A DNA stretch of 64,000 nucleotides from Prevotella sp. UBA2809 (GTDB lineage: Bacteria; Bacteroidota; Bacteroidia; Bacteroidales; Bacteroidaceae). Each line of letters starts with the position of its first letter. The first letter of the stretch is position 1. The position numbers were made by a program, and so were the translations under genes. The notes beneath the pieces are model-generated. The model was given only the letters and a program-made list of their open reading frames with translations. It did not search any database and was not told where the DNA came from. The stretch is from assembly GCA_002351725.1 (NCBI GenBank), contig DEHD01000017.1, positions 1 to 64,000 on the forward strand, read 5' to 3'. Below, in pieces: positions 51,446 to 59,809 of this stretch.

Positions 51446-53803
51446 TTATCTGATGGCATAAAGGTAAGCCAGAAGGGCCATCTTGCCACGCATAGTCTCG
51501 CGAGGAGTGAACTCTCCGTTAACCCAGAAGTAGCGCTGGTTGAAGTATGACTCCTGACGTGGCCAGCCGCCATCAGTCCACGATGGATACATTTGGTTGA
51601 GCAGAATGCGGGCATCGCCACCATTATGACCGGGCGACCATGTCTCAGTGCCGTTGAACGGAGTCTGGCCAGGGTGACTCTCGGGGGTGCCGTCGTTACG
51701 ACCTGTGGTGTACACATCGGTGATGTGACGCTCTCCAAGACCAGTCATCTCTACAATATTGCCGGGGTTGCGACCCATGGCCCAACCTGCCTCTGTATAC
51801 ATGATGTGCTCAAGCTGCTGTCGGCGTGCCTTGTCGCCGATGTAGTGAGCCAGCATTACCAACTGCAGGTTCTGCGATGTCTGCCAGCGACTGTCGTTGG
51901 CGGCGCGACGCGATGGGCGGTTGGCTACATGACCGTAATTATATGCCTCGGCTTGAGCGTTTACACAAGCCTTGAGGTTCTGATAGAGCTCACTATAGTG
52001 GCGTGGATGTGGACAGGTAAGGTAAGCAGCGGCTGCCCAGTACTGACAGAATGGAACATCACTCTTGTCGAACTGGTTTGTAACACCGATGTCGAAGAAG
52101 CCCTGACGGCCCTTACTGAAGAGCATGGACTTAGGACTCTTGATCATACTCTCTTCGGCGAAAATCTTCTCCCATGCTTCGTCGCCAGTTAGGTTATAAA
52201 GGAAAGATGCTGCCAGCTGGCGGAAGTCTCGACCACGCATCTGCATCGATCCTACATCCTGCAGGTCGTCGAGCTGCTGGTTCTCTTGCTTAGAGGCAAA
52301 GCGGAAAGCCTTGATGGCCTCGTTGGTATAGTACTGTTGCAGCGTATCGTTATGATTTAAACGGAAAGCTTCGGCGATAACTGCACAGTTGGCTGCATTG
52401 GCCCATGCGGCCATGGTGGTGCAGCCAGCCTGGAACATAACACTCCAGTCGTTGCAAGGATTGGTAACACCCTGTGAGTAGGCCTCGCCATCGCGGATAG
52501 ATAGGAAGAAGTCAACCTCATTGCGGGCCTCATCGATAAGGTCGGGGATACCATTGCCGCTCTCGCGGATACCTAGACCGTCGTCGTTGAGCTTACCGCT
52601 GGTAAGGATGTAAGGCAGAAGCATATCGTAGATGTTGCTGACGTGAGCCAGGTGACGGTCCCAGTCGAAGGCATCTGAGTGTCCACCCTTAACCTCGGTG
52701 TTTACAGGGTTGCCAGGCAGGCGATGCTGCCAGAAGATAGACTTTTTGAGAGGCTTGAAGTGAGGTTCATCCCAAACGTCGGTGCGCAGTTCGCGCCAGC
52801 CCTTGCTCCAAGGATGGAAGTCGGTCTTATATACTGTGAATCCATTTGGATCGGTCTCAGGGATGAACTGAGGCTGACGTGGTATCGGGTTTACATGGGC
52901 AGGGTCGATAGGCTCGCCAAGACGCATGTAGTAATATCCACGAACAGAGTAGCGATATGGTTCGTAATAGATGTCGTTCCTGATTTCGAAGTCCATGCTA
53001 CAGCCAACATCCTCTACTACCAGACGATAGCAGCCAGATTTGGCCGACTTGAAGTCGATATTCCAAACATCGGTTCCGATAAGGGCCTTGCCACCGGCCT
53101 CTTCCTTAGATGCTGAGGCTGGCTTCCAGAATTTTACTGTTCCGGCTTTCTGCTTGCTCTTGGTATTGACATTGTAGAGCCATACACTTTTGCCCTCCCA
53201 TGCTTTATAGTCGCGCTGTCCGCCATCGCCGAGCCACTGGTAGAGGTCGGCAGCATGCAGACTCTCCTTTTGGGCGTAACCGATTATATTCACGTGTACA
53301 GCCTCCGACTGAGTGTTCCAGATGTCGAAACGTACTGAGGCTTGTGTTTTATCGGAGCCAACGCCTGAAGGGATGGTAACGGTATAGGTGCAGCCCTGAC
53401 GCAGAGACTTGGGCAGCTGGAGGAATATCCAGTGGTCAAGCTCGCTGGTAAGTGTGTTGTCGGTATTCATAGGTTTTGACTTTCGCCATACTGCCAGCGG
53501 CTGTGCTGCGGCAAAGGTCTTGTCGTCCTTGGAACTGATGAGCCAGCCGGCAGCCTTCTGTATCTCAGCAACCTTAAGTCGCTCGCCGAACACAAGCAGA
53601 GTGTCGTCTCCTTCAGAGAACGAGTGACCCAGATAGGCACTTGGGCCTGTGCCGTTGTCGCGATAGTGTACTTCGCCATCGCGGAAGTGAACCATAAGAT
53701 AGTCTTTGTCGATAACTTTAACTCCTAAGAGTTTTGTTGCCAAGCAGTTGGCGGGCAGTGCAAGCATTACGGCTGTAAGCGCTGCAAAGATTGTTCTTTT
53801 CAT
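51446..53803 (-). CDS. GH9 endoglucanase
   Basis: A 785-residue secreted GH9 enzyme. Order: signal peptide (TAVMLALPANCLA), N-terminal domain about residues 25-170, an Ig-like CelD_N domain (VHVNIIGYAQKESLHAADLY), and the (alpha/alpha)6 barrel with catalytic aspartates in GGHSDAFDWDRHL and the acid Glu probably in VNGEFTPRETM near the C-terminus. It should cut beta-1,4-glucan or glucomannan. Its last 253 codons are copied at 24680-25438. It lies 47 bp after the threonine aldolase gene and 10 bp before GH3; no clear -7 box was found. Confidence 0.93.
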   Translation of the reverse strand: MKRTIFAALTAVMLALPANCLATKLLGVKVIDKDYLMVHFRDGEVHYRDNGTGPSAYLGHSFSEGDDTLLVFGERLKVAEIQKAAGWLISSKDDKTFAAAQPLAVWRKSKPMNTDNTLTSELDHWIFLQLPKSLRQGCTYTVTIPSGVGSDKTQASVRFDIWNTQSEAVHVNIIGYAQKESLHAADLYQWLGDGGQRDYKAWEGKSVWLYNVNTKSKQKAGTVKFWKPASASKEEAGGKALIGTDVWNIDFKSAKSGCYRLVVEDVGCSMDFEIRNDIYYEPYRYSVRGYYYMRLGEPIDPAHVNPIPRQPQFIPETDPNGFTVYKTDFHPWSKGWRELRTDVWDEPHFKPLKKSIFWQHRLPGNPVNTEVKGGHSDAFDWDRHLAHVSNIYDMLLPYILTSGKLNDDGLGIRESGNGIPDLIDEARNEVDFFLSIRDGEAYSQGVTNPCNDWSVMFQAGCTTMAAWANAANCAVIAEAFRLNHNDTLQQYYTNEAIKAFRFASKQENQQLDDLQDVGSMQMRGRDFRQLAASFLYNLTGDEAWEKIFAEESMIKSPKSMLFSKGRQGFFDIGVTNQFDKSDVPFCQYWAAAAYLTCPHPRHYSELYQNLKACVNAQAEAYNYGHVANRPSRRAANDSRWQTSQNLQLVMLAHYIGDKARRQQLEHIMYTEAGWAMGRNPGNIVEMTGLGERHITDVYTTGRNDGTPESHPGQTPFNGTETWSPGHNGGDARILLNQMYPSWTDGGWPRQESYFNQRYFWVNGEFTPRETMRGKMALLAYLYAIR

Positions 53804-53850
53804 TGTTATTGTTTTATTGGTTGGTAATACAGTTTAGTTTGTTAGTTCTG

Positions 53851-54879
53851 TCAGCCCAGAATCTGTTCTAGTTCATCAAGCTCCTCGCTGGTTGTGGCCC
53901 AGCTGGTTACGAAACGGCAGATGGTGTGATACTTATCGGTCTGTCCGAAGTGTGTGAACCGCATCTTCTGGCTTAGCTTGTCTACCTGCTCATTATCAAT
54001 AATGACAAACTGCTGGTTGGTAGGTGAATCTACATAGAACTCAAATCCCTTACGAATAAATATCTGCTTCATGCGCATGGCCATCTTGATAGCGTGCTCT
54101 GAGAGCTTGAAGTAGAGATCATCGGTGAACAGTGCATCAAATTGCAGTCCGATAAGAGCACCCTTAGCTATTACTGCACCATGCTGTTTCTGGATAGAGA
54201 AGAAGTGCTTGTGAGCGTTCTGGTGGGTAAACACTACAGCTTCGCCGCAAAGAGCGCCAATCTTGGTACCACCGATATAGAATACGTCGCAATGGCGTGC
54301 CAGATAAGGCAGGCTGATGTCGTTGCCCTCAGCCTTTAGTCCGTACCCCAAACGTGCACCATCTATATAAAGAGGAATCTCATAGTGCTGGCATACCTGA
54401 TAGATTTCATCAAGCTCCTTAGCTGTATAGAGCGTGCCGAACTCGGTGGGGAAGGTAATGTAAACCAATCCCGGATGTACGGCGTGATCTTTATTGCCAT
54501 CGTGCATATAGTCGTCGAGATACTTGTCGAGAGTCTTAGCCTCCATCTTTCCGTTGTTGTCGGCGATGGTGATGATTTTATGCTCAGTAAACTCCACAGC
54601 ACCAGCCTCGTGTACATTAATATGTCCGCTGCCAACACAGATTACACCCTCGTACTGATACAGCATAGAGTCGATGGTGGTGGCGTTAGTCTGCGTGCCG
54701 CCGGTAAGGAAGAATATCTGTGCGTCGGGCAGTCCGCAGGCTACACGGATGCGCTCTTTGGCACGTTCGCTAAACTCGTCAAAACCATAAGGTGTAGGTT
54801 TGGCGTCGTTATATTTAATCAGGTTCTCCAGTACTTTCGGGTGAGCCCCGTTGTTGTAATCACATTCAAAAGATATCAT
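53851..54879 (-). CDS. ltaE: Low-specificity threonine aldolase-like PLP enzyme
   Basis: A 342-residue PLP-dependent aldolase of the beta-eliminating lyase family, probably splitting (allo-)threonine to glycine and acetaldehyde in the cytoplasm. It shows FLTGGTQTNATTIDS, HINVHEAGAVEF, YIDGARLGYGL with the cofactor Asp, and the PLP lysine in FYIGGTKIGALCGE. Length is normal. It has its own -7 box at 54904-54911 and is divergent from the esterase. It lies in the same direction as GH9-GH3 but has no clear link to glycan use. Confidence 0.9.
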   Translation of the reverse strand: MISFECDYNNGAHPKVLENLIKYNDAKPTPYGFDEFSERAKERIRVACGLPDAQIFFLTGGTQTNATTIDSMLYQYEGVICVGSGHINVHEAGAVEFTEHKIITIADNNGKMEAKTLDKYLDDYMHDGNKDHAVHPGLVYITFPTEFGTLYTAKELDEIYQVCQHYEIPLYIDGARLGYGLKAEGNDISLPYLARHCDVFYIGGTKIGALCGEAVVFTHQNAHKHFFSIQKQHGAVIAKGALIGLQFDALFTDDLYFKLSEHAIKMAMRMKQIFIRKGFEFYVDSPTNQQFVIIDNEQVDKLSQKMRFTHFGQTDKYHTICRFVTSWATTSEELDELEQILG

Positions 54880-54903
54880 AATGCTTATTAGTTATTTTGT
54901 GTG

Positions 54904-54911
54904 CAAAATTA
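54904..54911 (-). promoter_or_regulatory. Promoter -7 box of threonine aldolase gene
   Basis: TAATTTTG on the minus strand, 24 bases before the ATG, fits TAnnTTTG. Confidence 0.6.
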
Positions 54912-54954
54912 CGAAAAGTTTCTTGATTTATTTGCTATCTTCGACTTAAATTTG

Positions 54955-54962
54955 TATTTTTG
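54955..54962 (+). promoter_or_regulatory. Promoter -7 box of the two-domain esterase
   Basis: TATTTTTG fits TAnnTTTG and precedes the ATG at 55021 by 58 bases. Confidence 0.6.
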
Positions 54963-55020
54963 CACTCAAATTAATCACAAAAGTATAAGTATGATCCTTT
55001 TAACATTATTAAATTGAACT

Positions 55021-56466
55021 ATGAACAGGAAACTTTTCATGACAGGCTTGCTGATGTTTGCTACCATCATGCAGGCACAAACAGCAAGAAAGTTTACGCT
55101 GAACCTTACCGACGATGGCAAGGCTCAGATGGTTTGTTTTCTGCCAGAGAATCCCTCGGGCAGAGCAATTGTTGGTGTGCCAGGAGGCGGCTATTCGATG
55201 CTTTCGAATACGCACGAAGGTTATCTGGCTTCCGATTGGCTGAATAAGCAAGGCATTGCCTATTTTGTAGTGAACTACCGATTGCCTAATGGCGATCGTA
55301 CGATTCCCATCGGCGATGTAGAGCAGGGATTCCGTACCGTTCGCGATTCTGCAAAGGTGTGGAATATCAATCCTAACGATGTCGGTATTATGGGTTTCTC
55401 AGCAGGCGGACATCTGTCATCGGTTATCTCAACACTCTCACCATATGAGGTGCGCCCAAACTTCTCAATCCTGTTCTATCCAGTAATATCTATGGACGAG
55501 CGTGTATCGCACAAGTGGTCGTGCATAAACTTCCTGGGCGAGGAGGGACATAAGGACTCCAAGCTGGTGTGGCAGTATTCTACACAGAACGCTGTGCGCA
55601 GCCACCTTACACCTCCAGCCTGTATCATCAGTGCCAGCGATGATAGACTGGTGCCAGTTGTAACCAATGGAGTACAGTATTACTCTGCTATGCGTAATGC
55701 CGGCAATGAGTGCAGTTTGTTCATCTACCCCTCAGGCGACCATGGTTTCGGCTTCGGCCCTTGGTTCAAGTATCACGACCAGATGCTTAACGATCTTGGC
55801 AGCTGGCTAAAGTCGATACCAAGTCCCAAGCAGGATGCCGTTCGTGTGGCTTGTATCGGTAATAGCATCACCGATGGCCATGGCATCGATATGCGTACCA
55901 AGTACGGCTATCCCGCACAGTTGCAGGGTATCCTGGGTGACGGTTATTATGTGAAGAACTTCGGTGTTAGTGCACGTACCATGCTTAATAAGGGCGACTT
56001 CCCATATATGAACGAGATGGCTTGGCGCGATGCATTGGCATTTAAGCCTGATGTAGTAATCATCAAGTTGGGAACAAACGATTCTAAGCCAGAAAACTGG
56101 CAGTATGGTGCAGAATTCAAGAAAGACCTGCAGCAGATGATTACAACCCTACGCCCAGACCTGGCACAGCCGGTAAGTAAGAAGAAGGGCAAGAAGGCAA
56201 AGTTGGCTCTGCCTGTTGGTCCAAAGATTTATCTTTGCACACCTATTCCTGCCTTCAAGTCGACCTGGAATATCAATGACAAGGTCATTACCAATGAGAT
56301 TATCCCCATACAGTTGGAAGTTGCAAAACAGTATGGCCTACAGGTAATCGACCTGCACACCCTCTTTGCAAACGATGGTGATAAGATGCTGGACGATGGC
56401 ATTCATCCCGATGGCAAGGGCGCCAAGAAAATGGCCGAGATTATAGCAGAAGCTATCAAGAAATAG
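55021..56466 (+). CDS. Two-domain carbohydrate esterase (alpha/beta hydrolase + SGNH)
   Basis: A 481-residue exported protein (signal LFMTGLLMFATIMQAQ) joining two esterase folds. Residues about 25-275 are an alpha/beta hydrolase with the nucleophile serine in MGFSAGGHLSS, Asp in SASDDRLVP and His in SGDHGFGFG. Residues about 280-481 are an SGNH hydrolase with CIGNSITDGHG (block I), IKLGTNDSKPENW (block III) and DGIHPDGKGAKK (catalytic Asp-His). Both triads look intact. Such proteins remove acetyl groups from xylan or mannan. It is next to, but not in, the mannan locus and has its own -7 box. Confidence 0.88.
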   Translation: MNRKLFMTGLLMFATIMQAQTARKFTLNLTDDGKAQMVCFLPENPSGRAIVGVPGGGYSMLSNTHEGYLASDWLNKQGIAYFVVNYRLPNGDRTIPIGDVEQGFRTVRDSAKVWNINPNDVGIMGFSAGGHLSSVISTLSPYEVRPNFSILFYPVISMDERVSHKWSCINFLGEEGHKDSKLVWQYSTQNAVRSHLTPPACIISASDDRLVPVVTNGVQYYSAMRNAGNECSLFIYPSGDHGFGFGPWFKYHDQMLNDLGSWLKSIPSPKQDAVRVACIGNSITDGHGIDMRTKYGYPAQLQGILGDGYYVKNFGVSARTMLNKGDFPYMNEMAWRDALAFKPDVVIIKLGTNDSKPENWQYGAEFKKDLQQMITTLRPDLAQPVSKKKGKKAKLALPVGPKIYLCTPIPAFKSTWNINDKVITNEIIPIQLEVAKQYGLQVIDLHTLFANDGDKMLDDGIHPDGKGAKKMAEIIAEAIKK

Positions 56467-56495
56467 TATATTACTGATAGTTTATGATGGACATA

Positions 56496-56529
56496 CGGTC
56501 ACATGGTCACAACTGTGACCATGTGACCG
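56496..56529. repeat. Perfect 16-bp inverted repeat
   Basis: CGGTCACATGGTCACA (56496-56511), a 2-base spacer AC, then TGTGACCATGTGACCG (56514-56529). It lies 30 bp after the esterase stop. It has no T-run, so it is not a usual terminator. GGTCACA also repeats directly inside each arm. Confidence 0.8.
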
Positions 56530-56616
56530 ATACTAATGCAAAAACGGAACACATAGTAAGCCTAACAGGGCAAAAGCTAAGGGAAATAGGGGCAGAATAG
56601 TAAGGTTGTCATCGTT

Positions 56617-56682
56617 CGCCTATACGCAAACAATCGAGCGCCTATACGCAAACGATCGTGTGCCTATACCCAATCTGAAACG
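56617..56682. repeat. 22-bp tandem repeat, two good copies and one degenerate
   Basis: CGCCTATACGCAAACAATCGAG (56617-56638; given as 22 bases in two parts: CGCCTATACGCAAAC + AATCGAG) is followed by a copy at 56639-56660 with three changes, then TGCCTATACCCAAT at 56661 as a decayed third unit. The copies abut, with no spacers. Confidence 0.75.
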
Positions 56683-56686
56683 CATT

Positions 56687-58666
56687 TTATAATCCGCTAA
56701 TGATATATCGTGCGCCTTGCGTGTAGGTAGTGTCGAGAGTAAGGGTGTAGCCCATTGATGTGGCCAGACATTTAGCCAATGGCAGACCTACGCCAAGTGT
56801 ATGCTCGTCAGGCGAAAGGCGGACGAATGGAACAAAGATGCGTTCTGCTTCGGCAGCAGGAATAGTCGGACCTTCGTTGCTGATGGCTATCGTGCATGTG
56901 CCGTTGTCCTCTTCGTAACAATGCAACTGCATGGTATCCCCTGTGGCATACTTAACAGCATTGTCGAGCAGACAGTTAAGCAACTCCTGTAGCAGCGCAT
57001 TTGTCTGTATCTTAACACCATCGGGCACTTCAGACTTAAAGTCGAATGACTTTGGCTTGGTCTTGAAGTGCAAGTCGTAACTGTTCAGTATAGAGCGTAT
57101 TATCTCGTTCAGTCCTATCTCGTAGTTCTTCGGTATAGGATATGCATCACCATATAGACTGAAGAGTACAAGCTTTCTTGTAGATGTAGCCACATCATAA
57201 CAATCGCGGCAGATAGCCGAGCGCAACTGCATATATTCGTCATGAGGTATCTGTCCGTCGGCCTCGATGATAACTTCTGCCGTACCAATCAGCGTTTGAA
57301 GTGGCGAGCGGAGCGCGTCTTGGCATACGCGTTTCTCCTCTTCGGTGATACCCAAGTCGCCACGCGAATACGAATCGAGCACAGGATCCATTAACGATTC
57401 GATGTTCTTTGCTGCGGCAACAATATCACTGTATCGTTTTCCACGCTCTTCGGGCTTAAGTTTAAACTCAGGGTCGTTGAATATGCGTGCATAGTTAAGC
57501 AGCGTACTAATTGGTGAATTGAGTTTCTCAAGAATGGTTGTTACAAAGCCTCGGCGTATGGCTTGTCCTGCCTCTGTGCGTCGGCGGGCCTCCTGCAACT
57601 CCATGAATTGCTCTTTCAGTTTCAGATTCTTGAAATAGCGATAGATAAGTATGCCTATCAGCAGTGCTATGATTACTGAGGCCATCAGTCCACCAAGCAT
57701 CAATTGACTACGTCTAAGTTCAGCTTTCTCCTCCTCGGCCTGAAGTAAGTCGATGCCATGTGAGATATCCATGATATCATCCTCGAGCACCTCACGCTCA
57801 TCTACAAGCTGAAAACTATCCTTTAGTTCGGCGGCTTTGAAAGCACGTTGCCAGTCGCCCATTTTTTCATAAATATCCAGTCGCAACTCGTTTGCCATCA
57901 TAGGCACATCGGTAGAGTCGCACCAGGCCAAAGCTTGCTTATAGTCTTTCTTTGCCAAGTTATAGCAAACCATTACCTGATACAGATTGGCAGGATTAAA
58001 CCCTGCGGGATTATTCTTGCGGATACTGTCGTAGCGAGCAAAGTATTGGTCGAATGCCTTCTGGTCGCCAAGTCGGCTGGCGATGATACAGCGATAACCC
58101 AGCACACCGCTATCGTAAATAGGGTTCTCCAGCATCTGTTTTGGCAGACTGTCAAGACACGCCATCGCCTCGGTTGGACGATTAAAGCTAAGCACCTGCG
58201 ACAAAGAAAGATAGCAATTGAAAACTGATACGGGCTCTTTGTCGGCATCTATGCCCTGCAGTGCTTTACGGAAATATGTCTCGCCCATCTCTGGTTGATT
58301 TCTTCCGCTATAGAAGAATCCCAGACACATATGGGATATATACAGATACTGCTCCTGATGGCGGTCGCGGATGTCTTCGGTAAGACGGTGAATCTCGGTA
58401 TATGCACGATGGAAATGCTTATGGTTAACATCGTAGATAACTCGGCTCATCCAAACGCGATAATACTTGTCCCAAGTCTCCTTCTGTTCCAAATGGTTGA
58501 GAAATAACTTGTGAGCATCGTAGAATTCGGAATCGTTACCACTCACTTGCGCTTGCTGTACGCGCATGGCCAGTTCTTGTTCTACGTTATCATTATCGGC
58601 ATAAACTTTGTTGTTACCGAGAAAAGCAAAAGTAATAAATAAAAAAAGGAATAGATATTGTTTCAT
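56687..58666 (-). CDS. TPR sensor-kinase-like protein lacking the phosphoacceptor His
   Basis: A 659-residue inner-membrane protein: signal peptide (LFLFITFAFLGNNKVYA), periplasmic TPR-like helices to about residue 315, membrane helix about 322-345, coiled coil, then kinase-like domains. The first dimerisation helix reads TTILEKLNSPISTLL, with Glu380 where histidine should be. A second similar helix reads VCQDALRSPLQTLIG, with Asp450 at that place. The ATPase domain keeps the N box (LLDNAVKYA, near 568) and G2 (GVGLPLAK, near 629), but G1 reads ISNEGPTIP instead of a D-x-G form. No receiver gene is adjacent. It may be a pseudokinase or a kinase of another kind. Confidence 0.82.
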   Translation of the reverse strand: MKQYLFLFLFITFAFLGNNKVYADNDNVEQELAMRVQQAQVSGNDSEFYDAHKLFLNHLEQKETWDKYYRVWMSRVIYDVNHKHFHRAYTEIHRLTEDIRDRHQEQYLYISHMCLGFFYSGRNQPEMGETYFRKALQGIDADKEPVSVFNCYLSLSQVLSFNRPTEAMACLDSLPKQMLENPIYDSGVLGYRCIIASRLGDQKAFDQYFARYDSIRKNNPAGFNPANLYQVMVCYNLAKKDYKQALAWCDSTDVPMMANELRLDIYEKMGDWQRAFKAAELKDSFQLVDEREVLEDDIMDISHGIDLLQAEEEKAELRRSQLMLGGLMASVIIALLIGILIYRYFKNLKLKEQFMELQEARRRTEAGQAIRRGFVTTILEKLNSPISTLLNYARIFNDPEFKLKPEERGKRYSDIVAAAKNIESLMDPVLDSYSRGDLGITEEEKRVCQDALRSPLQTLIGTAEVIIEADGQIPHDEYMQLRSAICRDCYDVATSTRKLVLFSLYGDAYPIPKNYEIGLNEIIRSILNSYDLHFKTKPKSFDFKSEVPDGVKIQTNALLQELLNCLLDNAVKYATGDTMQLHCYEEDNGTCTIAISNEGPTIPAAEAERIFVPFVRLSPDEHTLGVGLPLAKCLATSMGYTLTLDTTYTQGARYIISGL

Positions 58667-58689
58667 AACATGCTTATAGTTTCAATGTA

Positions 58690-58697
58690 CAAAGATA
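58690..58697 (-). promoter_or_regulatory. Promoter -7 box of the kinase-like gene
   Basis: TATCTTTG on the minus strand, 23 bases before the ATG, fits TAnnTTTG, so the gene can be expressed apart from argF'. Confidence 0.65.
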
Positions 58698-58781
58698 GGC
58701 ATTTTTCCTTAACTGGCAAAGCATACCGCCTGTTTTTTTTATTTTTTTAGGTAGCCCCGCGCATTTTGGATTGTAAATTAT

Positions 58782-58811
58782 AAGCCCCGCATCGATATCG
58801 ACGCGAGGCTT
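58782..58811. terminator. Hairpin terminator after argF'
   Basis: AAGCC (58782-58786) pairs with GGCTT (58807-58811), with inner CGC/GCG and TCGA/TCGA pairings and two mismatches. T-rich sequence lies on the plus-strand side and a weaker T-run on the minus side. Confidence 0.6.
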
Positions 58812-58832
58812 TTCTTTTTTTAGTTGTTTGTA

Positions 58833-59798
58833 TTATAATGCTTCGAGCATGCGCTTGATAACCACCGAACAGCTGATCTCACGGTTGGCGGCCTCGGGGA
58901 TTACGAGGCTGTTTGGACTCTCGATGACATCGTCGGTAACGATGAGGTTACGACGCACAGGCAGACAGTGCATGAATTTTCCATTGTTAGTCCACGACAT
59001 GTGCTCGGTGTCAACAGTCCACGACATATCCTTGTTGGTAATCTTACCGTAATCGGCAGGATTGGTTACGCCTGGGTTACTCCAGTTCTTAGCGTAGATA
59101 AAGTCGGCACCCTCGAAGGCTTTCTTCTGGTCGTACTCCACACGGGCGTTGCCAACGAACTTAGGATCGAGCTCATAGCCCTCTGGATGTGTGATTACTA
59201 GATCAACATCAGGAGCTGCATTCATCCACTGTGCAAAAGAGTTAGGCACGGCCTGAGGCAATGCACGGCAGTGAGGTGCCCAGGTTAATACAACCTTTGG
59301 TCGCTCAACAACCTTATGTTCCTCGATAGTAATCAGGTCGGCAAAAGCCTGCAAGGGGTGAACTGTGGCTGTCTCCATTGCAAATACAGGACGGCCAGAG
59401 TACTTGATGAACTGCTGCAGAACTGTCTCTGCATAATCGTACTCGCGGTCTGTGAGTCCGGCAAAGCTTCTAACGCCGATAAGGTCGCAGTAGCAGCCCA
59501 TTACTGGGATAGCCTCGAGCAGGTGCTCGCTTTTGTCGCCATCCATAATAACACCGCGTTCGGTTTCCAACTTCCATGCACCTGCATTAACATCGAGCAC
59601 TATTACATTCATGCCGAGGTTCATTGCTGCCTTCTGGGTAGAAAGACGTGTGCGCAGGGAGTTATTAAAGAATATCATCATGAGCGTCTTGTTCTTGCCA
59701 AGATGCTGATATTTAAAACGGTCGTTCTTAATCTCAAATGCTTCGGCCATCGCCTTATCCAATGGACCGAGGTCTTCAACGTTTATAAAACTTTTCAT
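58833..59798 (-). CDS. argF': N-succinyl-L-ornithine transcarbamylase
   Basis: Transfers a carbamoyl group to an acylated ornithine in the arginine pathway of Bacteroidetes. The 321 residues have the carbamoyl-phosphate site FFNNSLRTRLST, AGAWKLETERGVIMDGDKSE, DLIGVRSFAG, MWAPH-like LTWAPHCRALPQAVPNS and HCLPVRRNLIVTDDVIE. These match the N-succinylornithine enzyme of Bacteroides fragilis rather than ordinary OTCase. Position 90, which decides succinyl against acetyl use (Pro in B. fragilis, Glu in the acetyl enzyme), is Ser here. It is 11 bp after the PP2C gene and ends the proB-proA-PP2C-argF' series. Confidence 0.9.
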   Translation of the reverse strand: MKSFINVEDLGPLDKAMAEAFEIKNDRFKYQHLGKNKTLMMIFFNNSLRTRLSTQKAAMNLGMNVIVLDVNAGAWKLETERGVIMDGDKSEHLLEAIPVMGCYCDLIGVRSFAGLTDREYDYAETVLQQFIKYSGRPVFAMETATVHPLQAFADLITIEEHKVVERPKVVLTWAPHCRALPQAVPNSFAQWMNAAPDVDLVITHPEGYELDPKFVGNARVEYDQKKAFEGADFIYAKNWSNPGVTNPADYGKITNKDMSWTVDTEHMSWTNNGKFMHCLPVRRNLIVTDDVIESPNSLVIPEAANREISCSVVIKRMLEAL

Positions 59799-59809
59799 AT
59801 CTTTATAAT

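Noticed and set aside
49192..51738. A longer GH3 frame starting about 100 codons upstream
   Set aside because: The extension is GH9 sequence in another frame; the ATG pair at 51435/51432 is followed by a good signal peptide.
56617..56682. Possible CRISPR array
   Set aside because: Units abut without spacers, there are only two good copies, and no cas gene is near.
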